Shown here: one piece after another, positions 24,066 through 33,421 of the stretch
How the letters are laid out: every line of letters starts with the position of its first letter
Position numbering within the stretch: the first letter of the stretch is position 1
DNA from: Clostridia bacterium
GTDB taxonomy: Bacteria; Bacillota; Clostridia; Peptostreptococcales; Anaerovoracaceae
Assembly (NCBI GenBank): GCA_902363595.1
Contig: CABJAP010000001.1
Location: 521,928 to 585,927 of the forward strand
Reading direction: 5' to 3'
DNA: 64,000 nt
The notes under the pieces: generated by a model
What the model saw: the letters and a program-made list of their open reading frames with translations, nothing else
What the model was told of the DNA's origin: nothing
The model's database searches: none
Translations under genes and position numbers: made by a program

Positions 24066-26012
24066 TTATATTTTATCATCCTCAGCCCGATATCTGCCAA
24101 ACTTCCCTTTCGTACTTTTCTTTACCTTATACATCGCTTTGTCTGCCAGCTTTAACAGTTCCTGACTGGTGCCGGTATGCTCGGGATAATACAAATATCC
24201 GCCGGAGAGACTCACTGCCACATGCTCTCCATCAGGCATCACAAGATCTGACTTTTTCATATGGCTGTATAGGCAGTCCAGGCAGTCCTCTATCTCCTGC
24301 TAGGATTTGGCGCCGTAGATTACCAGCACAAACTCATCCCCGCTTAATCTGGCCGCCAATTTATGGGGGCAATCGCAGCCCTGGAGCAGATCCGCAGCGG
24401 CCTTCAGCATCTTGTCGCCGTAATCATGCCCCCAATGATCGTTGGTATATTTTAAGTTATCCAAATCCGCCATCAAAACCATTGCTGTTTTCAGTTCTTC
24501 CGGTTCCTGCAGCAATGCGTCAAACTTGCTGAAGAAAGCCCTGCGGGTATACAACCCGGTGAGCAAATCCACATCCCGTTCTCGCTCGATCTTCCGTTTT
24601 TCTATGATTTCTGCTGTCATATCCACAACGATTCCCAGCGTTTTTCTTTCCTCTTGGTAAAACTTTATTTTTACATAATGTTTGCGCCCTTCGTCCTGGT
24701 CAATGAGATAAACATCTTTCTCCAGTTCATAGGGATGGGTGCAGATCTCGGCAATTTTTTCAGCAAAGCGTTTCCTGCTGGACAGGATTTGGCGAAGCTC
24801 CTCTTCTGGCATCAGCAGGATCTCCCCGATTTTGCTCGTGGCCAAAACCCGTTCCATGTCCTGATTATATTCGTAGACAGCAACCGGAATATCGACACTC
24901 TGGAATACCAAAGAAAGCTTGCTGGTAGTCTCAAGAAGGCTCTCGACCATATGGTTTAAATTACTGCTTAACATGGCAAATTCAGGAGAATGATCGATCT
25001 CCACCCGGTAATCCAAATCTCCGGCCGCGATTTTTTTCGTTCCGGCAATGATACCGTAGATTCCGTTAATAATCATATTATCCAATATCCTAAGGAGCAA
25101 AAAAATCACCACGATGGCAAGGAGAGCCAGGCTGAAAATAATCAGCGCCATATTGGACGGGACATTTTCATAGATTTTTTCATGCGTGCCGCTTACACAA
25201 ACTAAGACGTTGTCCGTTGCTTCCATGACACAGTAATTATCCTTTCCGCCAAAGGTGACCTTCCCGCTCTGCCGCTCTTTTCCCAATTCAGGAGCGCTCA
25301 CATCCAGGCCGAGGTCTGCTGCCTTTTTATTCAGCAGCTGCTTATCAGTAGAACCTGAAATTTTGCCTGTATCTAAATCCACAGCAAAAATCGTGATGCC
25401 GTCCTCTGTTGTCATCAAATCAAAGATATGGGATAATTCATTCTTTTTCATGGCCTCCAGAAGGCGGATCGGTTCCATTCCAATCTGAACGATCCCTTTC
25501 TGGTCCTCACGCCATACGGCGATATACTGCATCAGTTTGTTTTCAGCAGTATTGGGCGTCACTTCCTGGCAAAGCTGCATGGATTTATCTTTCAGCATGG
25601 GGAGAAAGAATTTCATTTGCTCCCCGGATTCAAAGGTATAGTTATAATACTTGGGAACTGAGCCGGAAAACAGCTTTCCCTTTGTATCAAAAAGATGCAG
25701 TTCATCCACCTGCAACAAAGATGCGATTTTTCTAAGCTCCTTTAGATCATCGATTACTTCCGGCTGATTCTGTATGATATAGGCCGCAGCTTTTGCCCGA
25801 ACAAAATAATCCTCTTCTAAATTTTGCTTCAATTTCTCAATCTCCGCACTGTTCTTCTCCAAAATCTCCTTAACCTGGTTGATCCTGAGTTCCGCGTTGG
25901 TTTCCATCGCTTCTCTTGCAGATTTGATTTGGATATAATAGCTTAAAACCGCCGTCGCGGCCATGCTGACCACGATAACGATGCATAGTCGAAGAGTAAT
26001 GGCTTTTTTCAT
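24066..26012 (-). pseudogene. Membrane diguanylate cyclase (sensor-HAMP-PAS-GGDEF) interrupted by an in-frame TAG
   Basis: Full frame of 649 codons: membrane helix (6-25), extracytoplasmic sensor (30-285), second helix (288-310), HAMP (to about 362), PAS (370-480) and a GGDEF domain from about 490 with LLTGLYTRRAFF, DLDNLKYTNDHWGHDYGD and the signature RLSGDEF. Codon 571 is TAG (24300-24302); the same frame then continues without further stop for 78 codons, including VAVSLSGGYLYYPEH and ADKAMYKVKKSTKGKFGRY, the expected GGDEF end. The stop removes part of the catalytic fold, so cyclic-di-GMP synthesis is probably lost unless the codon is read through. GGGGAGG before the ATG. Downstream of the kinase/lipoprotein operon. 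Confidence 0.85.
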
Positions 26013-26091
26013 GGTGAGCCTCCCCAGAGCAATATAAGTTTATTGTATCATGGACCTTAGCCTATGGCTATAGAATATGACGAAAGAGCAC

Positions 26092-26121
26092 AAGAAGAAA
26101 GCTGCCGCATGCAGCGACAGC
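26092..26121 (-). terminator. Intrinsic terminator after the solute-binding lipoprotein gene
   Basis: Minus strand GCTGTCGC/GCGGCAGC stem (one G-U) around TGCAT, followed by TTTCTTCTT. It partly separates the kinase/lipoprotein operon from the GGDEF gene, which has its own extended -10 (TGATACAAT). Confidence 0.75.
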
Positions 26122-26144
26122 CTCATAGGTCGAGCTTCCCCTTC

Positions 26145-28022
26145 TCAAGATTTTAACCAAATTCGATTTTTATCTGGAGAAACTTTCTTTTTTGTTACGA
26201 TATAATTCCTCAAAGCGTCTGTCATCGTAACACCGCTTTCTTTCCCATCAAATTTTCCTTCTGGGAATGTTCCCTTGATATAGGAGATGGTATACAGGGC
26301 GTCCGACTGCAATTTGCTGCCGTCCTCCATGGTCACATCAGCAACCCTGCCCCCCTCCTCATTATCCAAATGATAAGTAACCTTCAGGCCAGATACGGCA
26401 AAGGGATGAAACCGGCTGACTTGGCCATCCTGCTGTTCTTTTTCCGACGTTGCTCCATATTCCAGCAGCGACAAAAGTTCGTTCCCTGTCACCGAAATGC
26501 TCATACCCTTTAGCGGTGTATCCGTCCGAGGTTTGGCGACACGGGTTATGTCATCTTCCGTGACAGCTCCTTTGTATAGCTTTGTGCCCGTCCCCCCTAC
26601 CGGGTCATAACCGTTCACCTCCGATACACCGATCAGGGCAACATCCGCATCTGTGGCAGTACGCAAAGCATCTGCTTTCAAACAGCCGGTCTGCAAGACA
26701 GAAAAATCCGCCTCCGCCTCGCCTAATGCCGGAACGGACGGGGCTCCCTGCTCTAAAATCGAACTGCATTTATCCAAAATTTCTTTGCTGTCCACCTCTC
26801 CTCGGATGAAGGCCCCAATATCGTTTTCCAATACAGACGAAAACATATCATAGGTGGGCCGCATGATATAGCGTCCGCTTTCGATCTGCGTGCGTATCTG
26901 CTCAAATACCGGATCGTCAGGGATCTCACCGTTAATGGTGGCGGGCATCATACCCAGCCCATCCTCGACTAGGAGCTTCTGTCCCTCCTCAGAGGCGATA
27001 AAATCCATAATTTTCATCACAGCCTTGAATTTTTTTTCGTTTCCCGGCTGCTTCAGTTCTTTGTTCGCTCCAAAATAGAAACCCAAGTTCAGAAGCCAGC
27101 CCTGGCCATCCGTCATGCTGAAATGGGGCATAAAGCAGAATTCATCCTTGCTGCTTTCATTGAGTATCTTTATGTGGTCGATCTCCCCGCTGCCGATGGC
27201 CACCTGCCGGCGGACCAGCGCCTCCAGATTGGCGCTGAACGGAACCTCTATGTCCTCCGCCCGGACGGCCCCAATATCCATCATACGCTGCATATCCTCA
27301 AAAGCAGTTTCCATTGGCGCCAGCGAAACTTTTTCCCCCGCCATGAGCTGATTATGCCATATTTGCCCGCTTACCTGCGTCAGGGTATCCAGTGCGGAAA
27401 ATACACAGTATTGGTAAAGCGTGTAGCTCTGCGAAGCAGAATCAAAATAACTGTTTCGAAATCCCCGAATCCCGGTCTTATCGATCTTCCTGCTTAAAGC
27501 TAACAGCTCTTCATAGTTTGTGGGGACTTCCCAGTTGTTCTTTTCAAACAGCGTCTTGTTATATATATTGCAATTAAAGCTTAGCGGCCCCGGAATCAGG
27601 TATATATGGCCGTCTTCATCCGCTTGGAAGGCATTGCTGTTAATTTTAATAGGGAATTTCTGAGTGGACAAATCGATCAACTGATCGGACATATCAATTT
27701 TGGGAATATGGCCTGCTTTCACCATTACGATGTCTCCAAAATCATTATTCTCCATGCGGGCAATATGTTCGCTGATCCGATACTGTCCCGTATAACAGTC
27801 CTGTACCAGCCTGATATCATCAAACCGCTCCTCCACGGACGCTGCAAAATGGTCCAGCTTGGAATTGCATGTTATGGTTATGGTCAGCTTATCTTCATCG
27901 GACTTTGAGAGCCCCAGCAAAGCTTCATCCGCCCCAGCCTCCTGGGACGAACATCCCACCAGTATTCCCAGTATGGCCGCCAGGCACGAAACTACGGCAA
28001 GCCCTTTTTTAAACTTCTTCAT
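26145..28022 (-). CDS. Solute-binding lipoprotein fused to a 5'-nucleotidase C-terminal-like domain
   Basis: 625 residues, well over the usual 400-450 of family 1 solute-binding proteins. Signal peptide with lipobox LVGC (Cys near residue 24). Residues 45-425 are a binding-protein domain (FGDIVMVKAGHIPKI, NIYNKTLFEKNNWEVPTNYEELLAL, MDFIASEEGQKLL). Residues 435-620 match the 5'-nucleotidase C-terminal domain: LKADALRTATDADVALIGVSEVNG, VTEDDITRVAKP, LKGMSISVTGNELLSLLEYGA, and DALYTISYIKGTFPEG. No catalytic metallophosphatase half is present. The gene overlaps the hybrid kinase gene by 14 bases, so it probably serves as its extracytoplasmic ligand sensor. Ligand unknown; a nucleoside is only a guess from the domain. 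Confidence 0.85.
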   Translation of the reverse strand: MKKFKKGLAVVSCLAAILGILVGCSSQEAGADEALLGLSKSDEDKLTITITCNSKLDHFAASVEERFDDIRLVQDCYTGQYRISEHIARMENNDFGDIVMVKAGHIPKIDMSDQLIDLSTQKFPIKINSNAFQADEDGHIYLIPGPLSFNCNIYNKTLFEKNNWEVPTNYEELLALSRKIDKTGIRGFRNSYFDSASQSYTLYQYCVFSALDTLTQVSGQIWHNQLMAGEKVSLAPMETAFEDMQRMMDIGAVRAEDIEVPFSANLEALVRRQVAIGSGEIDHIKILNESSKDEFCFMPHFSMTDGQGWLLNLGFYFGANKELKQPGNEKKFKAVMKIMDFIASEEGQKLLVEDGLGMMPATINGEIPDDPVFEQIRTQIESGRYIMRPTYDMFSSVLENDIGAFIRGEVDSKEILDKCSSILEQGAPSVPALGEAEADFSVLQTGCLKADALRTATDADVALIGVSEVNGYDPVGGTGTKLYKGAVTEDDITRVAKPRTDTPLKGMSISVTGNELLSLLEYGATSEKEQQDGQVSRFHPFAVSGLKVTYHLDNEEGGRVADVTMEDGSKLQSDALYTISYIKGTFPEGKFDGKESGVTMTDALRNYIVTKKKVSPDKNRIWLKS

Positions 28023-30549
28023 TCTGCCTCACCTCGTTTTCTGAGACCAATTTCCGGATCTCTTTCATCATAACGGTTAAATCCAATGGTTTGGCAAAAT
28101 GGGCGTTCATTCCCACCTTTTTCGCCAGCGCGATATCATCAGAGAATGCATCGGCTGTCATTGCGAAAATCAGCACTTGGCCTGCATCTGCCCGTTCCAT
28201 CTGCCGGATGGATTTTGTTGCCTCATACCCGTTCATGACAGGCATTTGTATGTCCATGAAAATCATATCATAAAAACCGAACGGCGAATGTTCAAAGCGC
28301 TCCACAGCTTCCTGTCCGTCATGGGCCGCATCCACCGCCGCGCCTGCGCTTGACAAAATCTCCTGGGCAATCTCTAGGTTTATATCATTATCATCGACCA
28401 GCAACAGTTTTTTACCCGATAAAACCTCCTGATCCAGGATTTGCATCGGCTGCTCCCAGTCGCAATGGAGGTAATATTTTTGGATATTATGGTAGAGCGT
28501 TGATTTAAAGAAGGGTTTTTGGATAAACCCGTTAATTCCCGTTTCACCAGCCTCCACTTCTATGCCGGACCAGTCATAGGCGCTGATAATCAGAATTGGG
28601 ACCTCTTCTCCCACAATCTCCCGAATTGCCTTTGCCGTATTGGTTCCTTCCAGATCCGGCATACGCCAATCCAAAAAAATCATTTGATAATCGTTTCCGT
28701 TCTCAGCAGCCTCCGCAGTCATGTTGACTGCATCCCTGCCCCCATAAGCAATATCCGCCTTCGCTCCCAGCTCCTCCAGATAGCCGGCCGCGGAGCGGCA
28801 GGTTTCCGGATCATCATCGGCCACCAATACGCGGATAGCCGGCAGCTTCATCTCCTCCGGCGCACCGTCAATGGGAATATCCACCTCCACAGTAAATACG
28901 CTCCCCTTGCCCGGTTCACTATGGACGGTAATAAAACCGCCCATCATGGTCACGATCATCTTTGTAATGGCAAGCCCCAGGCCGCTGCCCTCGATTTTAT
29001 CGACCCTGCTGTCCCGTTCTCTGGTAAATAGCGTGAACAGATTCTTCTGGAATTCGCCGGACATTCCGATTCCTGTATCCGCCACTTTAAAAATAAAGTG
29101 GGCAAAGGTTTCATCCTTTGCAGGCTCTTCTATCACATCCAGACTGATGCTGCCTCCCTCCGGTGTGAATTTTACGGCGTTTCCCAATAAATTGATCATC
29201 ACCTGGTTCATGCGCAGAGAATCGAAAATCAAATTCTCATGGCGGATACTATGTAATCGGATATTAAATACCTGCTTTTTACGGTGAACGGTCGGCTGAG
29301 TAATGCTTACCAGATTCTGCATCAGATCCACCAGCGAGGCCGTATCGTTATTGAGAACCATTTTGCCGCTCTCAATCTTGGACATGTCCAGAATATCATT
29401 GATCAGCCCCACCAGCAGGCGGCCGGACAAATCTATCTTTTTCAGGCAGTCCTCCACTTTATCCGATTCCCCGATATGGTCCTGCGCGATCTTTGTCATC
29501 CCGATGATGGCATTCATCGGTGTCCGTATGTCATGGGACATATTGGAAAGGAACTGGCTTTTGGATCGATTGGCGCTTTCGGCGGCCTTGCGCGCAGCCT
29601 CTTCTGCTCTCAGCACTTTTCTGGCCGAATCCGAATACAGCAGGATAAAGGCGACCACAATCAGGGCGCCGATCAGAAACATACACAGAAAAGTAATCAT
29701 CGAAGAGTGCATCAAACGTCCGCTGACCACATCGACAGGCACCATGGTAACCAGCTGCCAGTCGTCCACGCCCACCGGCGTATGGTTTATGTAATATTCC
29801 GTATCTCTTAAATCAACCGTCATCAGTTCCTGCTCGCCGCTCCGTATATGACTTCGGAGATCATCAAGGGAGCCGCGCTTGAATTCAGCCTCTTCCAGGC
29901 TGTTTATCATATTATAGCCGGGGATGACTTCTTCCTGGCCGGAGCGGAAAAGGGCGACACCATCCTGGTGGATGATGTACATCATGACTTCTCCGTTATA
30001 AGCCTGGATATTGAGCATATCGAAGAGGTTTTTGCTGTTGTAGGACACGCCCAATGCGCAAATGTTTTTGCCGTTAATGTTTTGTTTATCGATCGGTATA
30101 AAAAATATCAAACTGCCTTCTGTAGAAAGCATGTTGTCAAGGATAATTGGCTGCCTGTCCGTAAGCAGTTTTGCAGTAACTTCTTTGCTTGATAGCAGCG
30201 AAAAGGATTGTTTCCTGTCGTAATACATTGCGTTCTCATCCACCAGGCATAAGGAATCAAATCCAAAATCCTCTTTCTTTTCCTGAATATAGCTGCCCAA
30301 GGCCGTCCAATTATCGCCGGGCGAGTCCAAAAAATACCGGTAAAACATATCGAGCATATTCCAGTGGTCGCGAGACTGCTTTTCGATGGATGAAGCAATC
30401 TGCCCCGACAATTCATCCAAATACTGAGAACCTTCCTCATATGTCGTCTGGCGAATCAGCATAGAATTAAAGATAAGCGTGACGGCTACAATTAAGCCGA
30501 AACCTATCACAAGTATTTTTTTCCAAAACTTTATTAAATAGTTTTTCAT
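28009..30549 (-). CDS. Hybrid sensor histidine kinase with two receiver domains
   Basis: 846 residues: membrane helix (7-27), extracytoplasmic dCache-like sensor (30-275), second helix (275-297), HisKA with SNMSHDIRTPMNAIIGM (His near 335), HATPase with GNAVKFTPEGG and GSGLGLAI, then two receivers: one with DDDPETCRS and FLDWRMPD, the second with VDDNDINLEIA and FMDIQMPVMNGYEAT. Phosphorelay kinase with no output domain. Start ATG at 30547-30549; another at 30562-30564 is possible, neither with a strong RBS. First gene of the operon with the binding lipoprotein. The kinase at 51742 has the same back half. Confidence 0.92.
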   Translation of the reverse strand: MKNYLIKFWKKILVIGFGLIVAVTLIFNSMLIRQTTYEEGSQYLDELSGQIASSIEKQSRDHWNMLDMFYRYFLDSPGDNWTALGSYIQEKKEDFGFDSLCLVDENAMYYDRKQSFSLLSSKEVTAKLLTDRQPIILDNMLSTEGSLIFFIPIDKQNINGKNICALGVSYNSKNLFDMLNIQAYNGEVMMYIIHQDGVALFRSGQEEVIPGYNMINSLEEAEFKRGSLDDLRSHIRSGEQELMTVDLRDTEYYINHTPVGVDDWQLVTMVPVDVVSGRLMHSSMITFLCMFLIGALIVVAFILLYSDSARKVLRAEEAARKAAESANRSKSQFLSNMSHDIRTPMNAIIGMTKIAQDHIGESDKVEDCLKKIDLSGRLLVGLINDILDMSKIESGKMVLNNDTASLVDLMQNLVSITQPTVHRKKQVFNIRLHSIRHENLIFDSLRMNQVMINLLGNAVKFTPEGGSISLDVIEEPAKDETFAHFIFKVADTGIGMSGEFQKNLFTLFTRERDSRVDKIEGSGLGLAITKMIVTMMGGFITVHSEPGKGSVFTVEVDIPIDGAPEEMKLPAIRVLVADDDPETCRSAAGYLEELGAKADIAYGGRDAVNMTAEAAENGNDYQMIFLDWRMPDLEGTNTAKAIREIVGEEVPILIISAYDWSGIEVEAGETGINGFIQKPFFKSTLYHNIQKYYLHCDWEQPMQILDQEVLSGKKLLLVDDNDINLEIAQEILSSAGAAVDAAHDGQEAVERFEHSPFGFYDMIFMDIQMPVMNGYEATKSIRQMERADAGQVLIFAMTADAFSDDIALAKKVGMNAHFAKPLDLTVMMKEIRKLVSENEVRQNEEV

Positions 30550-30617
30550 TGATCCGTGTCCCATCTTTTATACGATCTTCTTTTGATCTTTTGCAGCCTT
30601 GGTACCCATACAGAACT

Positions 30618-30646
30618 ATTGTACTGGATCAGAACCGGAAAATCAA
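30618..30646 (-). promoter_or_regulatory. Promoter of the hybrid kinase / lipoprotein operon
   Basis: Minus strand TTGATT (30641-30646), 17-bp spacer, TACAAT (30618-30623), 70 bases before the kinase start. Confidence 0.7.
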
Positions 30647-30745
30647 CTGCAATTTCCTATTGGGACGCTGCCCTTTTCTCTTTTGATCGCAAGCAAAATG
30701 AGCCTGCCGTTTTTATCCGGCGGACCCTCTTGCAGCATATTTTAA

Positions 30746-30922
30746 CTAAATCAAATCCTTGCGTTCCGCGCGGTATACGGACAGTGCTGCAAACCCAAAG
30801 GGAAAACGGCTGGGAATATCAAGCTGTTTACCATTGTGAAATCGCCCACATTGGCTTGTTAAAAAATTTTTCAGTATGGTGCTGATTTCCATGTCGTCTC
30901 CTACCAATAAAATCTTATTCAT
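30746..30922 (-). pseudogene. Truncated response-regulator receiver remnant
   Basis: MNKILLVGDDMEISTILKNFLTSQ is the first strand and helix of a receiver domain (acidic pair DD near residue 10), after which the frame loses any receiver pattern and stops at residue 58. Its ATG overlaps the end of the PadR gene, as in an operon. Either a decayed response regulator or a chance frame; the match is limited to about 24 residues. Confidence 0.45.
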
Positions 30923-31496
30923 TTGCAAAGCTTTCCTTTTTTGTTAAAACGTCCGTCTTTCGGCTCTGACCCGGCTGTTCGATTTTCAATGTGTCAATCC
31001 ACGTTTCAATCGCCTGTGCCAGGGTATATTGCTGATGCAAAACGGCCATGCCGGTCGCTGGAATTTCCGGATCGTTTTCTTTTGCGGCAAGGTTTTCTTC
31101 CAGATATCCTTTTAACACTTTGATGTTGCTTCCGATCTCTTGCAGACATTCCGCCTGTTTTTCTTTTGGCAGACTTTCCAAGTTGACAATCACGGCATTG
31201 AAATCCAGAAACAAATGGATAGGCTTGCAGGAAATTTCCTTCATCAGCCGTTGAAATTGCTCATTCCCTTTTTCGGTCAACGAATAAATGGATTTCTCCG
31301 GCATCCGCCCTTCCTTTTCTATGCGGCTTTTGATGTACCCGTTTTCCTCCAGTTGTATGACTTTTTTATAAATGGAAGGCGTGCTGATCTTGACCCATTT
31401 TGAAATATTGCGATATTCCACTTGCTTCTGAAGGTCATAAGCGCTTAACGCTTCTTTCTTTAACATTCCTAATACAATTAAATCAATGGTCGCCAT
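30915..31496 (-). CDS. PadR family transcriptional regulator
   Basis: 193 residues. MATIDLIVLGMLKKEALSAYDLQKQVEYRNISKWVKISTPSIYKKVIQLEENGYIKSRIEKEGRMPEKSIYSLTEKG is a complete PadR winged helix (residues 1-78), followed by a helical C-terminal dimerisation domain. Start at ATG 31494-31496 with AAGGAGG upstream; a longer frame begins before the promoter and is rejected. Divergent from a MATE pump, with two palindromes between them, so it very probably represses both itself and the pump and is released by a substrate of the pump. Confidence 0.93.
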   Translation of the reverse strand: MATIDLIVLGMLKKEALSAYDLQKQVEYRNISKWVKISTPSIYKKVIQLEENGYIKSRIEKEGRMPEKSIYSLTEKGNEQFQRLMKEISCKPIHLFLDFNAVIVNLESLPKEKQAECLQEIGSNIKVLKGYLEENLAAKENDPEIPATGMAVLHQQYTLAQAIETWIDTLKIEQPGQSRKTDVLTKKESFANE

Positions 31497-31517
31497 AAAA
31501 TTTTCCTCCTTGCGCTC

Positions 31518-31546
31518 TTGACAACTACTATAAATTATAGTAGTAT
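31518..31546 (+). promoter_or_regulatory. Promoter of the MATE gene
   Basis: TTGACA (31518-31523), 17-bp spacer, TAGTAT (31541-31546). The spacer is almost exactly the PadR palindrome. Confidence 0.8.
31524..31544. promoter_or_regulatory. PadR operator 1
   Basis: Perfect palindrome, arms ACTACTATA and TATAGTAGT around AAT. Fills the spacer of the MATE promoter and covers the padR -10. Confidence 0.78.
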
Positions 31547-31562
31547 TCTGTTTGCATTTCAA
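31534..31562 (-). promoter_or_regulatory. Promoter of the padR gene
   Basis: Minus strand TTGAAA (31557-31562), 17-bp spacer, TATAAT (31534-31539); the -10 lies inside operator 1, and the -35 touches operator 2. Confidence 0.78.
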
Positions 31563-31582
31563 CTAGTATAATTTATAGTAGT
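31562..31582. promoter_or_regulatory. PadR operator 2
   Basis: Arms ACTAGTATA and TATAGTAGT around ATT, one mismatch from operator 1, 38 bp centre to centre. Lies just downstream of the MATE start point. Confidence 0.72.
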
Positions 31583-31619
31583 TGAAATTATACTTTTGTT
31601 TTGTGAAAGGAGACACATT

Positions 31620-32966
31620 ATGAATGGTCAAAACAAAAAAATGGAGCTCTTGGGGACTGCTCCGATTCCCAAAGCGCTCCTGGCTATGGGGATCCCTACC
31701 ATGATCGGTATGCTGGTCAACGCCCTCTATAATCTTGTAGATGCTTATTTTGTCAGCGGCCTGGGGGAAAGTCAGATGGGGGCTATTTCTGTCGTATATC
31801 CTCTGGGGCAGGTGATCGTAGGATTGGGGCTGCTGTTCGGAAACGGAGCTGCCTCTTATATTTCCAGGCTTTTGGGGTCGGGAAACTTAGAAAAAGCCAA
31901 TAAAATTGCAAGCACCGCATTATACAGCAGTCTTTTCGCAGGAGCATTGGTCATCGCCTTGTCCGTTGTTTTCCTGCATCCGATTTTAAAACTGCTGGGC
32001 GCGACCCCGGGCATCCTGCCCTATGCGGCGACCTATGCCGGTATTTATCTCATTTCCTGCATCTTCAATGTATTCAACGTGACGATGAACAATATCGTCA
32101 CCAGTGAAGGCGCTGCGAAAATCACCATGTGCGCTTTATTATTGGGCGCGGTCCTCAACATCGGATTGGATCCCCTGTTTATTTACACGTTGGACCTGGG
32201 CATTGCCGGAGCGGCAATTGCTACCGCAATCTCCCAAATCCTGTCTACATCGGTGTACCTGCTGTACATGTTCAGAAAGAAAAGCGTTTTTCTATTCAAA
32301 ATCAAGGATTGTACTTATTCAAAAGAAATCATGTCCCAAATCTTTAAGATCGGAATGCCTACTCTCGTTTTCCAAGTATTGACGAGCCTTTCCATCTCTT
32401 TCATCAACAACGCCGCGGGGAATTACAGCGACGCTGTGATCGCGGCAATGGGCGTGGTGACCCGCCTTGTGTCCATAGGCAGCCTGACGGTCTTTGGCTT
32501 TATCAAAGGGTTTCAGCCGATCGCCGGCTACAGCTACGGGGCAAGAAAGTTTGACCGCCTGCATAAATCGATCCGCACTTCCATACTGTGGTCAACGATT
32601 TTCTGTGTTGTTTTGGGCTTGGTCTTAATACTGTTTTCTACCTCAATTCTCTCCCAATTCTCAACTGGTAATGTCGAAATGGTTGCTGTAGGGGCTAAGG
32701 CCCTGCGGGCAAATGGGATCACATTTATGCTTTTCGGGTTTTATACGGTGTATTCTTCTCTCTTCCTGGCCTTAGGCAAGGGAAAGGAAGGCTTTATCCT
32801 CGGCGCCTGCAGGCAGGGGCTCTGCTTCATTCCGGTTGTCCTCATCCTGCCGCTTTTTTGGGGCATCAACGGAATTTTATATGCCCAGCCCATTGCAGAT
32901 GTCTTATCAGCTGTGATTGCTGTGTTTATGGCGGTTCATCTGCACAGACGGCTGGAGGTGTGTTGA
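31620..32966 (+). CDS. MATE family efflux transporter
   Basis: 448 residues, 12 predicted helices, beginning MNGQNKKMELLGTAPIPKALLAMGIPTMIGMLVNALYNLVDAYFVSGLGE, which is the classic MATE (MepA-like) opening. Exports cationic drugs by Na+ or H+ antiport. GAAAGGAG before the ATG at 31620. Transcribed from a promoter whose spacer is a PadR operator, so inducible expression is expected. Confidence 0.93.
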   Translation: MNGQNKKMELLGTAPIPKALLAMGIPTMIGMLVNALYNLVDAYFVSGLGESQMGAISVVYPLGQVIVGLGLLFGNGAASYISRLLGSGNLEKANKIASTALYSSLFAGALVIALSVVFLHPILKLLGATPGILPYAATYAGIYLISCIFNVFNVTMNNIVTSEGAAKITMCALLLGAVLNIGLDPLFIYTLDLGIAGAAIATAISQILSTSVYLLYMFRKKSVFLFKIKDCTYSKEIMSQIFKIGMPTLVFQVLTSLSISFINNAAGNYSDAVIAAMGVVTRLVSIGSLTVFGFIKGFQPIAGYSYGARKFDRLHKSIRTSILWSTIFCVVLGLVLILFSTSILSQFSTGNVEMVAVGAKALRANGITFMLFGFYTVYSSLFLALGKGKEGFILGACRQGLCFIPVVLILPLFWGINGILYAQPIADVLSAVIAVFMAVHLHRRLEVC

Positions 32967-33382
32967 CGTGGATTGTGATTTTTTGTCCGGATTGGTTTCG
33001 GGAAAAAAGCCTTAGATTTTTTGGAAATTTACCTTTTTTTCAACGGTTGCGCCCCCTTAATCTGATTTGAATCCGCTTTTTACATGCCTGGCACTCATTT
33101 TTCCAAGACGAGGCCTCGCAGCCCCGCATCTTTGCGTAAAAAATCTCGGATTTTTTTGAAGTTTACCGGATTTCGGCTGTTGCTGAAAGTCTGCGCCGCA
33201 CTGCGCCACACCACGTCAGACATGGCAGACCGCTCCCGCAGCTTTGATAGATGGAAAACACGGTTTCTTTCAAAGAAGCCATGGCAAAACTCGGCATCTC
33301 CGAGACGGATCTTAACGAAGCGGAGGACGTGGAAGCAGGCGTTATTCCGGTGGAATCAAATTATCCTTAATTGCATCCAGAA
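32967..33382. other. Non-coding stretch after the MATE gene
   Basis: No convincing gene. Two imperfect repeats of a GATTTTTT-GAA-TTTACC motif occur near 33017 and 33147, and a CTTTGCGTAAAAAATC string near 33128 recurs inverted near 13575. A 39-codon frame (33251-33370) has no ribosome-binding site and is probably chance or a remnant. Confidence 0.5.
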
Positions 33383-33415
33383 TTTTTAACCCCCTCGAAT
33401 TCGAAGGGGTTAAAA
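33383..33415. terminator. Bidirectional intrinsic terminator
   Basis: TTTTAACCCC pairs with GGGGTTAAAA (33406-33415) around CGAATTCG; A/T flanks on both sides serve the MATE side (+) and the convergent YdeI gene (-). Confidence 0.85.
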
Positions 33416-33421
33416 CCCGGA

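Noticed and set aside
24300..24302. TAG as pyrrolysine or reassigned codon
   Set aside because: Other genes in the window end normally at TAG (ilvD at 8336, the ATPase at 866, the permease at 4592), and GGDEF domains have no pyrrolysine, so a plain nonsense change is simpler.
33251..33370. 39-codon frame beginning MENTVSFKEAMAKLG
   Set aside because: Stop codon directly before the ATG, no ribosome-binding site, no recognised family; probably a remnant or chance.
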